From Drosophila miranda (taxonomy: Eukaryota; Arthropoda; Insecta; Diptera; Drosophilidae), in contig NW_022881625.1 in assembly GCF_003369915.1 (NCBI RefSeq), positions 7,254,001 through 7,318,000 on the forward strand: a DNA stretch of 64,000 bases, read 5' to 3'. The notes below the pieces were generated by a model. It was not told the DNA's origin, did no database searches, and saw nothing but the letters and a program-made list of their open reading frames with translations. Within the stretch, counting starts at the first letter, position 1; the number at the start of each line of letters is the position of its first letter. Made by a program: the position numbers and the translations under genes. Below, one piece after another: positions 11,576 to 23,336 of the stretch.

Positions 11576-11804
11576 GGAGCCTGAACCAATAATATCAGCG
11601 ATCATGCGTAATAAGATGTCCTGCTGGAATTGTGATAAGATAGGGCATAGATGGGATGATTGTGTGGAACCTAGAAGCATATTTTGTTACGGTTGTGGAA
11701 CCAAGAATGTTTACAAGCCACGTTGCTCTAAGTGCCATCCTTCGGAAAACCGGCTGCGGGATGTGTCAACGAACCCCTGTAGGCACATCCGTACCAAAAC
11801 ATAG
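11574..11804 (+). CDS. Gag C-terminal zinc knuckles (+1 frame)
   Basis: The frame shifts by one from Gag and encodes CWNCDKIGHRWDDC, a clean CX2CX4HX4C nucleocapsid knuckle, followed by a second Cys-rich motif CYGC..CSKC. The +1 step could be a lesion or a programmed shift. Both copies carry this segment, but copy 2 lost the upstream boundary, so the two cannot be compared there. Confidence 0.75.
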   Translation, partial: EEPEPIISAIMRNKMSCWNCDKIGHRWDDCVEPRSIFCYGCGTKNVYKPRCSKCHPSENRLRDVSTNPCRHIRTKT

Positions 11805-14470
11805 CGAAAGCATCAGTCAGACTATAGATGAGCGTTTAGCTAAAACCGCTATGGACTCAGGATTTTTATCGGTTAAACGACCAACTAGATATTTACCCTT
11901 ACATGTAAGACTGTCAAATTACAAGAAAGCTAGAAATAGGATATCTGGCGATCTTTTTACAATATCAACTACGACAAAATCTAAAAGATCTACCCTTCGA
12001 TTACGTTAATTTTGGAAAACAGTTGTTAGCACTCGACAATGCTTAATTGCTTCCATATTCAGTACGGGAGATAACCGTCTGTACACACCCATCACGATTG
12101 AAGACAAGGTTTACAACGCCTTGTTAGATTCTGGAGCGTCGGTTAGTTGCGTTGGCAACAATGCCGCCCGTGCTCTCCTTAACCATCCGAAATCACGTAA
12201 GTGTTCGGGAAGGGTTAAAACAGCCAGCGGAACCAAATGCTCGGTTGAGGGCATTTTCACAGCGACTATTACATATCGTAGTCTCACGGAAAGTATAGAT
12301 TTTTTCATCATACCAAACTTAACCCAAGAGGTTTACTTAGGAATTGACTTTTTTAGGAAATTTAAACTTGCTGATCGACTCATGAGCGAAAGTGTCTCTG
12401 AGTTAGATATAGGTCCCACGGAGGATGAGGAAAGCTCACCCAAGTTACACAAACTTTCTAGTAAAGAGCAGGAGAGACTGCAAGGTGTCGTCGAAATTTT
12501 TCCTTCGTACGAACGAGACGGATTGGGCAGAACCAGCATTATTTCGCACTCGATCGACGTAGGGGATGCTAAGGCGATTAAACAAAGACACTGGCCAATC
12601 TCCCCTGCGCGCGAAAAACTTATGTTTGCTGAGGTAGATAACATGTTAGCTCTCGATATCATAGAACCTTCTTGCAGTCCTTGGAGTAGTAATTGTGTTC
12701 TTGTTCAAAAAGGTGATAAGGTTCGGTTGTGTTTAGACTCTCGCGAGATCAATAAATACACGAGGAAGGATGCTTACCCCTTACCACATATTGACGGGAT
12801 CTTAAGCCGCTTACCTCCAGCGCAGTATATAACTGGTCTTGATATGAAACATGCTTTCTGGCAAATACCATTGGACGAGCCATCACGACCGTATACTGCG
12901 TTTACCGTTCCGAATCGTCCACTGTACCAATATAAGGTCATGCCATTTGGTCTGACAAATGCACCTCAGACCTTATGCCGCTTAATGGACCATGTCATAC
13001 ACCCACATTTACGGAATCGAGTTTTTGTATATCTCGATGACTTGCTTGTTCTATCGGATGACTTTGATTCGCACTTGATTCTTTTGCAAGAAATCGCACT
13101 ATGCTTAAGAAAAGCGAATATCACTATCAACGTTCGAAAATCTAAGTTCTGCATGAGAGAGATTAAATATCTCGGTTTCATAATTTCCGATGGTCAGATC
13201 AAGACTGATTCATTGAAGATTCAGGCAATCAACGACTTCCCAATTCCAACAACGGTAAAGCAGTTACGACGGTTTATCGGTTTATCCGGATGGTATCGAC
13301 GTTTCGTCGAGAATTATGCCTCCGTGAGCTATCCATAGACCGAGATGCTTAAGAAACAGAATACTTCCTTAATATGGAATGAAACAGCAACCAATGCTTT
13401 TGAAGAATGGAAACGAAGATTAACATCAGCTCCAATCCTCAAAACTCCTGATTTTTCTAAGAAATTCATCTTATTGTGTGATGCTAGTTCTTTTGGTCTC
13501 GGGTGCGTCCTAGCTCAAGAGAATGAAGAAGGCTTCGAAATGCCAATTGGATACATGTCGGTTAAGTTATCCAAAGCTCAACGGAATTATTCCGTTACAG
13601 AACTAGAATGTCTAGCAGTTATTAAGGGAATTAAGAAACTTCGATCTTACATAGAAGGCCAGGAATTCTTAGAAATAACCGACCATGCAGCATTGCAGTG
13701 TTTGATGCGTCAAAAGGATTTGTCTGGAAGGCTCGCGCGATGGGCTATACAGTTACAGGGTTTTGATTTTCGCATTGAACACCGGAAGGGTTCACAAAAT
13801 GTTATTGCTGACACTCTGTCAAGGCAAAATGAATCGTCAGTAGATGAGTTTATAGATCTAGGGCCGATCATCGATTTAGAGTCCGAGCATTTCACTTCGT
13901 TGGAATATCTGGATTTAATTGAACGCATTCAGCAGAACCAAGAGAAACTTCCAGATTTAAAAATAACAGATGGCTATGTATACAAACGAACCGAAGCTTC
14001 GATTGGAGATTCTGAATCTGACCACCAGTCGTGGAAATTATGGGTACCCTCTGGCCTAGTCAGTAGTGTTATCAAACAAGCCCATGATTCTCCTAGCGCA
14101 CCACATGGCGGGATGGGTAAAACCGTTGAAAAACTTAAGAGATACCTGTTCTGGCCCAAGATGTTGGTTCAAATCCGAGAGTATGTGAATAATTGTGTCA
14201 TTTGTAAACAGACCAAAAGTCCCAATATAGTATTACGACCACCATTGGGAAAGCCAATGCAATCAGAGAGACGGTTTCAACGACTCTACATGGATCTGTT
14301 AGGTCCATTCCCTCGTTCAAGGCAGGGAATATCGGATTATTAATAATCGTGGATCATTGTACAAAATTCCATTTCCTCTGTCCATTGAAACGATTCACTT
14401 CCGGAAAGATTTGCGAGTACTTATAAAATTCCATTTTCTTTACGTTTGGAGTGCCGGAATCCATCTTAAC
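11752..14470 (+). pseudogene. Pol copy 1: protease, RT, RNase H, truncated integrase
   Basis: Domains in order: aspartic protease LLDSGASV (about 12,121); reverse transcriptase with GLDMKHAFWQIPL, MPFGLTNAP and the catalytic YLDD (about 13,030); RNase H beginning near DASSFGLG (about 13,480); integrase HHCC finger ending NNCVICKQ (about 14,200). Breaks: TAA at 12,007-12,009 upstream of protease (copy 2 reads through here); TAG at 13,336-13,338 after the RT connection, shared with copy 2; TAA at 14,341-14,343 with a frameshift in the integrase, shared with copy 2. The sequence ends at about 14,470 inside the integrase core and is joined to LTR sequence. The RNase H segment reads on in the same frame after the shared TAG. 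Confidence 0.88.
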
Positions 14471-14778
14471 GGAACTAGTGATCTCCTACACCTAGGATCA
14501 CTAAATTAAATACGCGACTACCGGATTCCTTCTTGCCATCTATGCCGACCGGGGATTGATTACATTTGTTTTTTTTTGTTTTGATCAAAGTAGATTCTGT
14601 GTCAGTGCACTTAAATTTTTATAATATGGCGAGAACCAGTTAGTATAGGTATAGGAAAGACCCCGACCCCATCCGGCGAGCTGAGCCCAGAGCGCAGTAT
14701 AGTGCACTAACCCCGATTCACTTTCCTGCTGAGGCTGCATTGCCAACAAGATTTAACCAGCCCGTAGCCGTTACATTA
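14470..14778 (+). repeat. 3'-terminal fragment of the LTR, at an internal joint
   Basis: These bases match the last about 306 bases of the 5' LTR (9432-9737). The left joint reads from integrase ..CTTAACGGA into LTR ..GGAACTAGTGATC, with GGA common to both. The right joint skips internal bases 9738-10,200, including the PBS, and resumes at CGAGTATCAGAC. Confidence 0.85.
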
Positions 14779-14924
14779 TAGCGAGTATCAGACATAGTCT
14801 AATAGGAACCTTTAATATCCATTTAATTCAATAATCATAGAGGCAGAAGAGAGGAGTTACACATCGATGTAGAATTGGCATTTGTTGAAAAGACAGAAAA
14901 TATTTTGCGGATTGGAAAAAAAAA

Positions 14925-16038
14925 CGAGGTGGAACGTTGTGAGTTGCTGCGGACACCGCAACTCTACAGTTTTACCCGATACTAAGTCAGTATGGCTCTC
15001 CTGCGGCAGACGCCGCTAATATTGAACCACACGACAAAGAGTGCGTGCGAGAGAGACAGAAAATCAGTCTGAGCGTGACGTCGGGCGCTGCGTAGCCACT
15101 GAAAATTGATTTCTTGCTTTTCGCTACAAAAATGATCCGATCTGATCCAGATTCAGCAATCTGATAGATATGGTCATTATCTACGATTCTGCGTTTTTAG
15201 TTTTCTCGAAAGTGCAATATTGTGGATGCAACAGATTTTCGTCTTTTGTGGGGGCGGAAGGGGGTGGGGCGAAATTCTGAGATATTCGTTTTATAGTGAG
15301 ATCTAACAGAAGTGCGGATACCAAATTTGGTTACTCTAGCCTTAATAGTCTCTGAGATTTGTGGATGCCCCAGATTTTCGTCTTTTGCGGGGGCGGAAGG
15401 GGGTGTGGCGAAATTTGGACACGAAACGGTCAAGGTCCGATATCACAGGAGTGTGGATACCAAATTTGGTTGCTCTGGCTCTTATAGGTTCTGAGATCCT
15501 TGAACTCATATTTTGCAATTGACAAAACCGACCATGAAACCTGTGTGTTAGAGAGAGACAGAGCGAGAAAGAATGAAATTGTTTTCTTGATTCTGGCTAT
15601 AATCATTATACGATCTGGTTCAGATTTTGCACTGTAGAAGATATGGTCATCCTCACCGGTTCTGCGTTTTTGGTTTTATCGTATCTTTAAAAATGTGGAT
15701 GCCACAGATTTTCGTCCTTTGTGGGGGCGGAAGTGGGCGGGGCGAAGTTTTGAAATATTTTTGTAGCAGTGACATATCACAGAAGTCTGGATACAAAACA
15801 TCGTTGCTCTATCTCTTATAGTCTTTGAGCACTAGGTGCTGAAGGGGACGGACGGACGGACGGACGGACGGACGGGCAGACGGACAGACAGACAGGGCTC
15901 AATCGACTCGGCTATTGATGCTGATCAAGAATATATATACTTTATGGGGTCGGAAACGATTCCTTCTGGACGTTACACACATCCACTTTTACCACAAATC
16001 TAATATACCCCAATACTCATTTTGAGTATCGGGTATAA
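14925..16038 (-). mobile_element. DINE-1/mini-me-type (Helentron-like) element inside LTR element
   Basis: The element is in reverse orientation. It starts with the terminal hairpin region (GTTGCTGCGGACACCGCAAC, 14,941-14,960). It contains the (GGAC)n tract at 15,846-15,880 and the conserved core around 15,925-15,965, and ends at the palindrome-like ACTCATTTTGAGT (16,016-16,028) and GGGTATAA. It interrupts the A-rich tract just before Gag that is continuous at 10,336-10,351. Such elements are non-autonomous rolling-circle transposons of Drosophila, known as DINE-1/INE-1, SGM or ISY. No coding capacity is seen. Confidence 0.85.
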
Positions 16039-16053
16039 AAATTAAGAGGAAAT

Positions 16054-16324
16054 ATGGCCGGTAAAGATAATAGCTTTGAAGCTGCATTTAATCAGCTTGG
16101 CTATTGTCGCATTTGCCACGATAAACTTGAGAAAGATCAATTGTTTGCCACGACACCGTGTCAACATCAATTTCACCATTCCTGTTTGACCGATTGGCTT
16201 AAGAGTTCACCGAGTTGTCCAACCTGTCACGGACTATGCACTACAGAATTGTTAGTTCGGGGAAATGTTGATTTGGCGACGGAATAAAATAACGCGGACC
16301 TTGCAGAGGTAGGAGATTCGAACA
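16054..16324 (+). pseudogene. Gag copy 2, RING part only
   Basis: The RING-H2 segment is nearly identical to copy 1; the His/Cys ligands CRIC, CQHQFHH and CPTC are all present. A TAA at 16,285-16,287 ends the frame. At about 16,325 the sequence jumps from the equivalent of 10,635 to that of 11,570, deleting about 940 bases that encode the Gag core. Confidence 0.8.
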
Positions 16325-16325
16325 C

Positions 16326-19300
16326 CTTGAGGAGCCTGAACCAATAATATCAGCGATCATGCGTAATAAGATGTCCTGCTGGAATTGTGATAAGATAGGG
16401 CATAGATGGGATGATTGTATGGAACCTAGAAGCATATTTTGTTACGGTTGTGGAACCAAGAATGTTTACAAGCCACGTTGCTCTAAGTGCCATCCTTCGG
16501 AAAACCGGCTGCGGGATGTGTCAACGAACTCCCTGTAGGCACATCCGTACCAAAACATAGCGAAAGCATCAGTCAGACTATAGATGAGGGTTTAGCTAAA
16601 ACCGCTATGGACTCAGGATTTTTATCGGATAAACGACCAGCTAGATATTTACCCTTACATGTAAGACTGTCAAATTACAAGAAAGCTAGAAATAGGATAT
16701 TTGGCGATCTTTGTACCATATCAACTACGACAAAATCTAAAAGATCTCCCCTGCGATTACGCAAATTTTGGAAAACAGTTGTTAGCACTCGACAATGCTT
16801 AATTGTTTCCATATTCAGTACGGGAGATAACCGTCTGTACACACCCATCACGATTGAAGACAAGGTTTACAATGCCTTGTTAGATTCTGGAGCGTCGGTT
16901 AGTTGCGTTGGCAACAATGCCGCCCGTGCTCTCCTTAACCATCCGAAATCACGTAAGTGTTCGGGAAGGGTTAAAACAGCCAGCGGAACCAAATGCTCGG
17001 TTGAGGGCATTTTCACAGCGACTATTACATATTGTAGTCTCACGGAAAGTATAGATTTTTTTATCATACCAAACTTAACCCAAGAGGTTTACTTAGGAAT
17101 TGACGTTTTTAGGAAATTTAAACTTGCTGATCGACTCATGAGCGAAAGTGTCTCTGAGTTAGATATAGGTCCCACGGAGGATGAGGAAAGCTCACACAAG
17201 TTACACAAACTTTCTAGTAAAGAGCAGGAGAGACTGCAAGGTGTCGTCGAAATTTTTCCTTCGTATGAACGAGACGGATTGGGCAGAACCAGCATTATTT
17301 CGCACTCGATCGACGTAGGTGATGCTAAGGCGATTAAACAAAGACACTGGCCAATCTCCCCTGCGCGCGAAAAACTTATGTTTGCTGAGGTAGATAACAT
17401 GTTAGCTCTCGATATCATAGAACCTTCTTGCAGTCCTTGGAGTAGTAATTGTGTTCTTGTTCAAAAAGGTGATAAGGTTCGGTTGTGTTTAGACTCTCGC
17501 GAGATCAATAAATACACGAGGAAGGATGCTTACCCCTTACCACCTTACCCCTTATTGACGGGATCTTAAGCCGCTTACCTCCAGCGCGGTATATAACTGG
17601 TCTTGATATGAAACATGCTTTCTGGCAAATACCATTGGACGAGCCATCACGACCGTATACTGCGTTTACCGTTCCGAATCGTCCACTGTACCAATATCAG
17701 GTCATGCCATTTGGTCTGACAAATGCACCTCAGACCTTATGCCGCTTAATGGACCATGTCATACCCCCACATTTACGGAATCGAGTTTTTGTATATCTCG
17801 ATGACTTGCTTGTTCAATCGGATGACTTTGATTCGCACATGATTCTTTTGCAAGAAATCGCACTATGCTTAAGAAACGCGAATATCACTATCAACGTTCG
17901 AAAAATCTAAGTTCTGCATGAGAGAGATTAAATATCTCGGTTTCATAATTTCCGAAGGTCAGATCAAGACTGATTCATTGAAGATTCAGGCAATCAACGA
18001 CTTCCCAATTCCAACAACGGTAAAGCAGTTACGACGGTTTATCGGTTTATCCGGATGGTATCGACGTTTCGTCGAGAACTATGCCTCCGTGAGCTATCCA
18101 TAGACCGAGATGCTTAAGAAACAGAATACTTCCTTAATATGGAATGAAACCGCAACCAATGCTTTTGAAGAATTGAAACGAAGACTAACATCAGCTCCAA
18201 TCCTCAGAACTCCTGATTTTTCTAAGAAATTCATCTTATTGTGTGATGTTAGTTCTTTTGGTCTCGGGTGCGTCCTAGCTCAAGAGAATGAAGAAGGCTT
18301 CGAATTGCCAATTGGATACATGTCGGTTAAGTTATCCAAAGCTCAACGGAATTATTCCGTTACAGAACTAGAATGTCTAGCAGTTATTAAGGGAATTAAG
18401 AAATTTCGAGCTTACATAGAAGGCCAGGAATTCTTAGTAATAACCGACCATGCAGCATTGCAGTGGTTGATGCGACAAAAGGATTTGTCTGGAAGGCTCG
18501 CGCGATGGGCTATACAGTTACAGGGTTTTGATTTTCGCATTGAACACCGGAAGTGTTCACAAAATGTTATTGCTGACACTCTGTCAAGGCAAAATGAATC
18601 GTCAGTAGATGAGTTTATAGATCTAGGGCCGATCATCGATTTAGAGTCCGAGCATTTCACTTCGTTGGAATATCTTGATTTAATTGAACGCATTCAGCAG
18701 AACCAAGAGAAACTTCCAGATTTAAAAATAACAGATGGCTATGTATACAAACGCGCCGAAGCTTCGATTGGAGATTCTGAATCTGACCACCAGTCGTGGA
18801 AATTATGGGTACCCTCTGGCCTAGTCAGTAGTGTTATCAAACAAGCCCATGATTCTCCTAGCGCACCACATGGCGGGATGGGTAAAACCGTTGAAAAACT
18901 TAAGAGATACCTGTTCTGGCCCAAGATGTTGGTTCAAATCCGAGAGTATGTGAATAATTGTGTCATTTGTAAACAGACCAAAAGTCCCAATATAGTATTA
19001 CGACCACCATTGGGAAAGCCAATGCAATCAGAGAGACCGTTTCAACGACTCTACATGGATCTGTTAGGTCCATACCCTCGTTCAAGGCAGGGAATATCGG
19101 ATTATTAATAATCGTGGATCATTGTACAAAATTCCGTTTCCTCTGTCCATTGAAACGATTCACTTCCGGAAAGATTTGCGAGTACCTAGAGAATTCCATT
19201 TTCTTTACGTTTGGAGTGCCGGAATCCATCTTAACGGACAATGGTTCTCAATTTCGATCAGGATTCTTTGAGGCTTTTCTAACTCGATTTTCAATTAAAC

Positions 19301-19844
19301 ATATTTGTACCGCTTTTTATTCGCCTCAAGCGAATGCAAGCGAGCGCTTAAACCGATCGGTTTTGGCGGCGATCCGTGCGTACGTGGGGAAAGATCACAC
19401 CACCTGGGATCAACGACCAGTCTACATAAAACCACCGGATATTCTCCTTACTTCCTTACGTTTGGGCAAAACATGATTTTGAATGGCAAGGATTACGAAT
19501 TGCTCAGGAAACTTAACTTGCTATCAGATGATTCTAGAGTTAATTGCCCCGATGCTCTGCAGTTGGCAAGGTATGCAACAAAGGTCAACAATGCAAAGGA
19601 TCATGCAACCAACGCGAGGGTATACAATTTGAGGAGTAGAAACATACAATTCAACGTCGGAGATCAGGTTTACGTTCGGAATTTCTCCCAAAGCAACGCG
19701 TCTAAACAATTCAGCCATAAATTAGCGCAGGTGTTTGTGACAGCAACAGTAACGAAAAAGCTAAGTCCTGTTTATTACGAATTATCGAACGAGAAAGGAA
19801 AGAAAATGGGAGTATACCACGTAAAGGATATTCAATACTGCTAA
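16326..19844 (+). pseudogene. Zinc knuckles and Pol copy 2, integrase core present
   Basis: It repeats the copy 1 knuckles and protease/RT/RNase H order. The protease frame runs on from the post-Gag spacer without the copy 1 stop. Breaks: a small insertion repeating ACCTTACCCCTT near 17,545 shifts the RT frame; a one-base insertion near 17,905 shifts it again; the TAG at 18,101-18,103 and TAA at 19,106-19,108 are shared with copy 1; a further shift occurs near 19,400. The integrase core that copy 1 lacks is here: DLLGPY, DNGSQF and ANASERLN give the D, D, E pattern. The C-terminal tail ends VYHVKDIQYC at 19,841. Confidence 0.87.
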
Positions 19845-19903
19845 TTCACTGTCCTTCTTTTCTTTTCGATTACGATCCCTGTCGATCACTCCGGGACATA
19901 ATC

Positions 19904-19916
19904 TGGTGGTGGAGAG
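19904..19916 (+). other. Polypurine-tract-like sequence
   Basis: TGGTGGTGGAGAG lies directly before the 3' LTR. This is where a plus-strand primer is expected. It is interrupted by T residues, so the assignment rests mainly on position. Confidence 0.6.
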
Positions 19917-21818
19917 TGTAGTGGCCAGTGAAGCAAACCCAGATTAAATTCCCTAATAATTTCCCAGATATAAAGCAGATTCAAATCACGCGCCAACTTG
20001 ATTAGTTCGAACACCAAGGCTTTAAAAACAGCTACTTCGAATATGGAGCTTTAATTGCTCGAATGTTCTTTTTCGTCTCTCGAGACCGAATTCCATGGAA
20101 GGGTCCCGTTAAAGCTCGTCTATGCCGCTTAAGCCGACAGCGACGGTGAACACGCGGATCAATTCCATTTTTCTCCCAAAACACTTCGGTTGTGCCTGTG
20201 CCAATAGTGCCAAACTCTAGTGGAAGTTCACGTGTCCCTGTATTACATAATACATACCAAATTACATAACTGCAAGTCGGCGGAGAATCGACTAAAAAGC
20301 AAGATCAAGCTATATTGTGTGGTGAAAGTGCAAAGTGCTACGTAGAGAAAAAGAAGGTGATTTTAGAGGAAAGCAGGTTTGGTACATTCACTGAATTCCG
20401 AATCTATTACAGAATCTCTTGGTCACTGGAGGTCTGCCGTGCTTTGGCGCTCTCACGCCTAACCCCCTCACGCAACCTCCAGTGTCTTATTTTTGGCCGC
20501 TTCAAATTACCAGAGTTTCCGTTGTACGGACGATCTGTATCGACTTTTGAATGCCCTCTAAGCGTATCTTGCGAAATGCAACTCAACATCCTTGATGCGG
20601 AATCGACAACGCCTAGGAATTAAAATGGAAATTTATGTCAGCTAAAATTGTGCAGAAGATGTGAATACAAGATCAGGAATCGGAATTTAGGGTGACCTGT
20701 GTCGTGGACAACATGTGATCATCGATTCGTGAGTACGAACATACCCGCGAAATAGCAGGGTATAGCAGCGGTGCAGCGTAATGAAAGGGAGAGCGTGATA
20801 GCTCACACGCCAAGAGCGAGCTTTCGTTCGAAGAGAATTCGGACATATGCGTGCGTATGCACACACATATAAACGTGCATTAATTTGATCATCGACATTC
20901 TCATTGCTTTGTCTTGTTCTTTTCTTTTGCTTGCATTCTTGTGTTTGCACTGCAATTAAATTTGACTTTAAATGTAAAGTCATATAAACATATACAGTTA
21001 TCTTAAGGAATATCTTTCCTATAGAATAAATTTCTTTATCATATTTCTTAAGTCCTTTCCTAATCAACTCAATGTTAAGCCTTGATTCACTCTGGCAATG
21101 TCGGCCAAAATGTCATTCTTTAATTCTTTACTAATTTTATATAATTAATATTGTTCCACAGCTACCGAAGCAGTTCATTGGGCCCAATGAGCTCGTCAAG
21201 GAAAGTGTTTGAATTTGGTAATGATCATTAGTTTCGTATTGAATGGAAATGTTGACCTTCGTGAGTAAAAAGGATCAGTTTTGCTATGAATTGTATTTTA
21301 TATTCTTAAGTTAATGAACCTTTTGTTATATATGAATCTTTTGAATCTTGATTAATAGAACTATTTTGAATTAACATGAATTTGGAATAAATAACAACCA
21401 TTCTGTCTAAGTACATAATGCCAATGATGCATTGAGTGTAATAATGCAGCGGTAGTTACGTTAGGGGCCATGCCAACATCGTTCCACGCATTGCCGAAGG
21501 TAGGGAGGGTATAGAGGAACTAGTGACCTCCTACAACTAGTATCACTAAATTAAATACGCGACTACCGGATTCCTTCTTGCCATCTATGCCGACCGGGTA
21601 TTGATTACATTTGTTTTTTTTTGTTTTGATCAAAGTAGATTCTGTGTCAGTGCACTTAAATTTTTATAATATCGCGAGAACCAGGAAGTATAGGGATAGG
21701 AAAGACTCCGACCCCATCCGGCGAGCTGAGCCCAGAGCGCAGTATAGTGCACTAACCCGATTCCCTTTCCTGCTGAGGCTGCATTGCCAACAAGATTTAA
21801 CCAGCCCGTAGCCGTAAC
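19917..21818 (+). repeat. 3' long terminal repeat, about 1.9 kb
   Basis: It begins TGTAGTGGCCAGTGAAGC like the 5' LTR and ends GCCGTAAC, after which feo sequence (AGCTGGATGATCTGAAG) starts within a few bases. The two LTRs differ by scattered substitutions and short indels, for example the A-rich stretch near 8257 against 20,345, so the insertion is not brand new. Confidence 0.88.
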
Positions 21819-21821
21819 TTT

Positions 21822-22893
21822 AGCTGGATGATCTGAAGAGCTTCTACACGTGCAACAAGGAGATTTTCGATCTGAACGCATGCAGGCTCTATAGGCAAAG
21901 GCCAACGAGCCGAATCGTTTCAACAATCGTGGCGGCCAGTTCCTTAAAGAGGAAAAGGAACGCAAGGCCATCACCTCGAAGCTGCCCAAGATTGAGCAGC
22001 AGATCACTGAACTGGTGCACGCCTATGAGGTGCAATCGCATGGCCCGTTTCTGGTTTATGGCGAGAACATACTGGAGCTGATGGCTGGCGAATGGGAGAA
22101 CTATCGGCAGACCAAGCAGAGCTCGGCCCGCAAGAAGGCCCCGCCCACCACGAGGACGGGCAGCAGCAGCAAATTGATGATGCCACCGCCGACTGCCGGT
22201 TCAACGGCCCCTCGCACGCCCCGAACTTTGAAGAACATGTCCTCAATGTCGACCTCGACAATGTCGTTGCGCAAGACCCCAACAATCCAGCTGATCACTC
22301 CCAACATGACCAAGAGCACTGGGAATCTGCACAAGCGACTGAATCCATCAGCAGCCGCCAGCTCTTCGGGGTATCGGACTCCCAACGCCAAGCGCAGCCT
22401 CATGAGCTCTCTGAATTCGATACGCCCGTCGCCGTCTACCGCACAGCGGCTGGCCAACAGCCAGCTGAAGGCGTCCAAGTCGCCACTAAAGCGGGTCCGC
22501 GTCCTGGACAACACATTGCGTCGCAGCGGGGGATTGGGCAGACGCAGCATTAGCACACGCTCGAACAAGAAGCCACGCACAAAATCAGCGGTGCCGGATA
22601 CAAGATCGCCCAGCGATTCCGAGTATATGACCGATGAGAGCACTGAAAATGACCGCGAAGCCGGGATCTCCTATGAAGAATTGGTGCCCACGAGTCGCTC
22701 CTCAGTGCTGCCCGTTGGCGGGGCTCAGCATCAGCGCAGAATTCGCCATGTCCTCGTAAACCCCAATTCGGTGGCGTCGGCCGCCAACACACCGTCAAAG
22801 CAGGCGGTCAATCAGGAGGAGAGGCCTCGATTTGGCAATCAATTGAAGCTCCCATCGCCACGTGAAAGTCGCATGTGGCCGAATCCACGATGA
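21822..22893 (+). pseudogene. feo: feo copy A, C-terminal part
   Basis: This resumes within the microtubule-binding spectrin-like region (ELDDLKSFYTCNKEIFDL) and continues through NEPNRFNNRGGQFLKEEKERK to the Ser/Thr/Arg-rich tail (TLKNMSSMSTSTMSLRKT, SPLKRVRVLDNTLRR), the unstructured and phospho-regulated C-terminus of PRC1-type proteins. A deletion of about 26 bases near 21,880 removes the codons around YESRAELW. A stop TAG (GCTCTATAG) replaces the Glu codon shortly after it. The tail is open to TGA 22,891. A polyadenylation signal AATAAA lies at 22,988-22,993. Confidence 0.85.
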
Positions 22894-23336
22894 GATTATT
22901 GGAATTTTTATTTGCGTTTTATGTTTGATTTCATTTTTTGTACCTTTATCTGTTTATCTCTGTTTCATTTATTTTCGATGTTGGCCCAATAAAAATTAAA
23001 TTACCTTCAAGAAGGACAACCGAACCAAAAAAAAAATAACAAGATATAAAAAAGCGCTAAAGATTAGCATGTTTATATAATAATCAGGAACATAGTCGAT
23101 CAAATAGCAGTCTATATTAAAAAAATATGGCAAATGTTTACAATTATTTCCGTTTGGCATTCGCACGCTCCCGCGAACGTGTTTTGGCACTCTCTCTCTC
23201 TCTTGTTCTGGTTGTGCTCTGTTATCGGTCAGCTCTTTTTGCAACAAGCTCTCGCAGGCCTTTCAAATAGCTAGCTAATGAAATGATTTAGCAGTATAGC
23301 TCTGGCAGTGAATGAATTAAGTTCCTAACAAGCAAA
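22894..23336 (+). promoter_or_regulatory. feo 3' UTR (copy A) and upstream region of Cyp12 copy B
   Basis: The first part is the feo 3' UTR with AATAAA at 22,988. The second part repeats the Cyp12 upstream segment, with a (CT)n run at about 23,190-23,203. The head-to-tail junction of the duplicated units is therefore in this interval, near 23,085-23,100, where copy C carries extra sequence. Confidence 0.6.

Larger units (their letters stand above)
7830..21818 (+). mobile_element. Composite Gypsy-type LTR retrotransposon (Osvaldo/Ulysses-like), nested in feo
   Basis: The order is: full 5' LTR (7830-9737), internal region 1 truncated in integrase (9738-14,470), 3'-terminal LTR fragment (14,470-14,778), internal region 2 with a DINE-1 insertion (14,780-19,916), full 3' LTR (19,917-21,818). 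LTRs of 1.9 kb, a PBS for tRNA-Lys and the domain order protease-RT-RNase H-integrase recall the Osvaldo/Ulysses branch of Gypsy/Metaviridae. Neither internal region is intact. No env-like ORF is seen. The flanks are feo on both sides but not the same point of feo, so there is no simple target-site duplication. The clade assignment is by features only. Confidence 0.88.

Noticed and set aside
15197..15821. ORFs in the DINE-1 element and their counterparts at 62,723-63,337
   Set aside because: They arise from internal repeats of a non-coding element. Frames are not conserved between copies.
19845..19916. An env gene between Pol and the 3' LTR
   Set aside because: There are only about 70 bases between the Pol end and the LTR, with no room for an env ORF.
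22101..22643. Minus-strand ORF of 180 codons over the feo tail, also at 26,650-27,192
   Set aside because: It is the complement of the Ser/Thr/Arg-rich feo C-terminus and uses the same low-complexity bases. There is no independent support.
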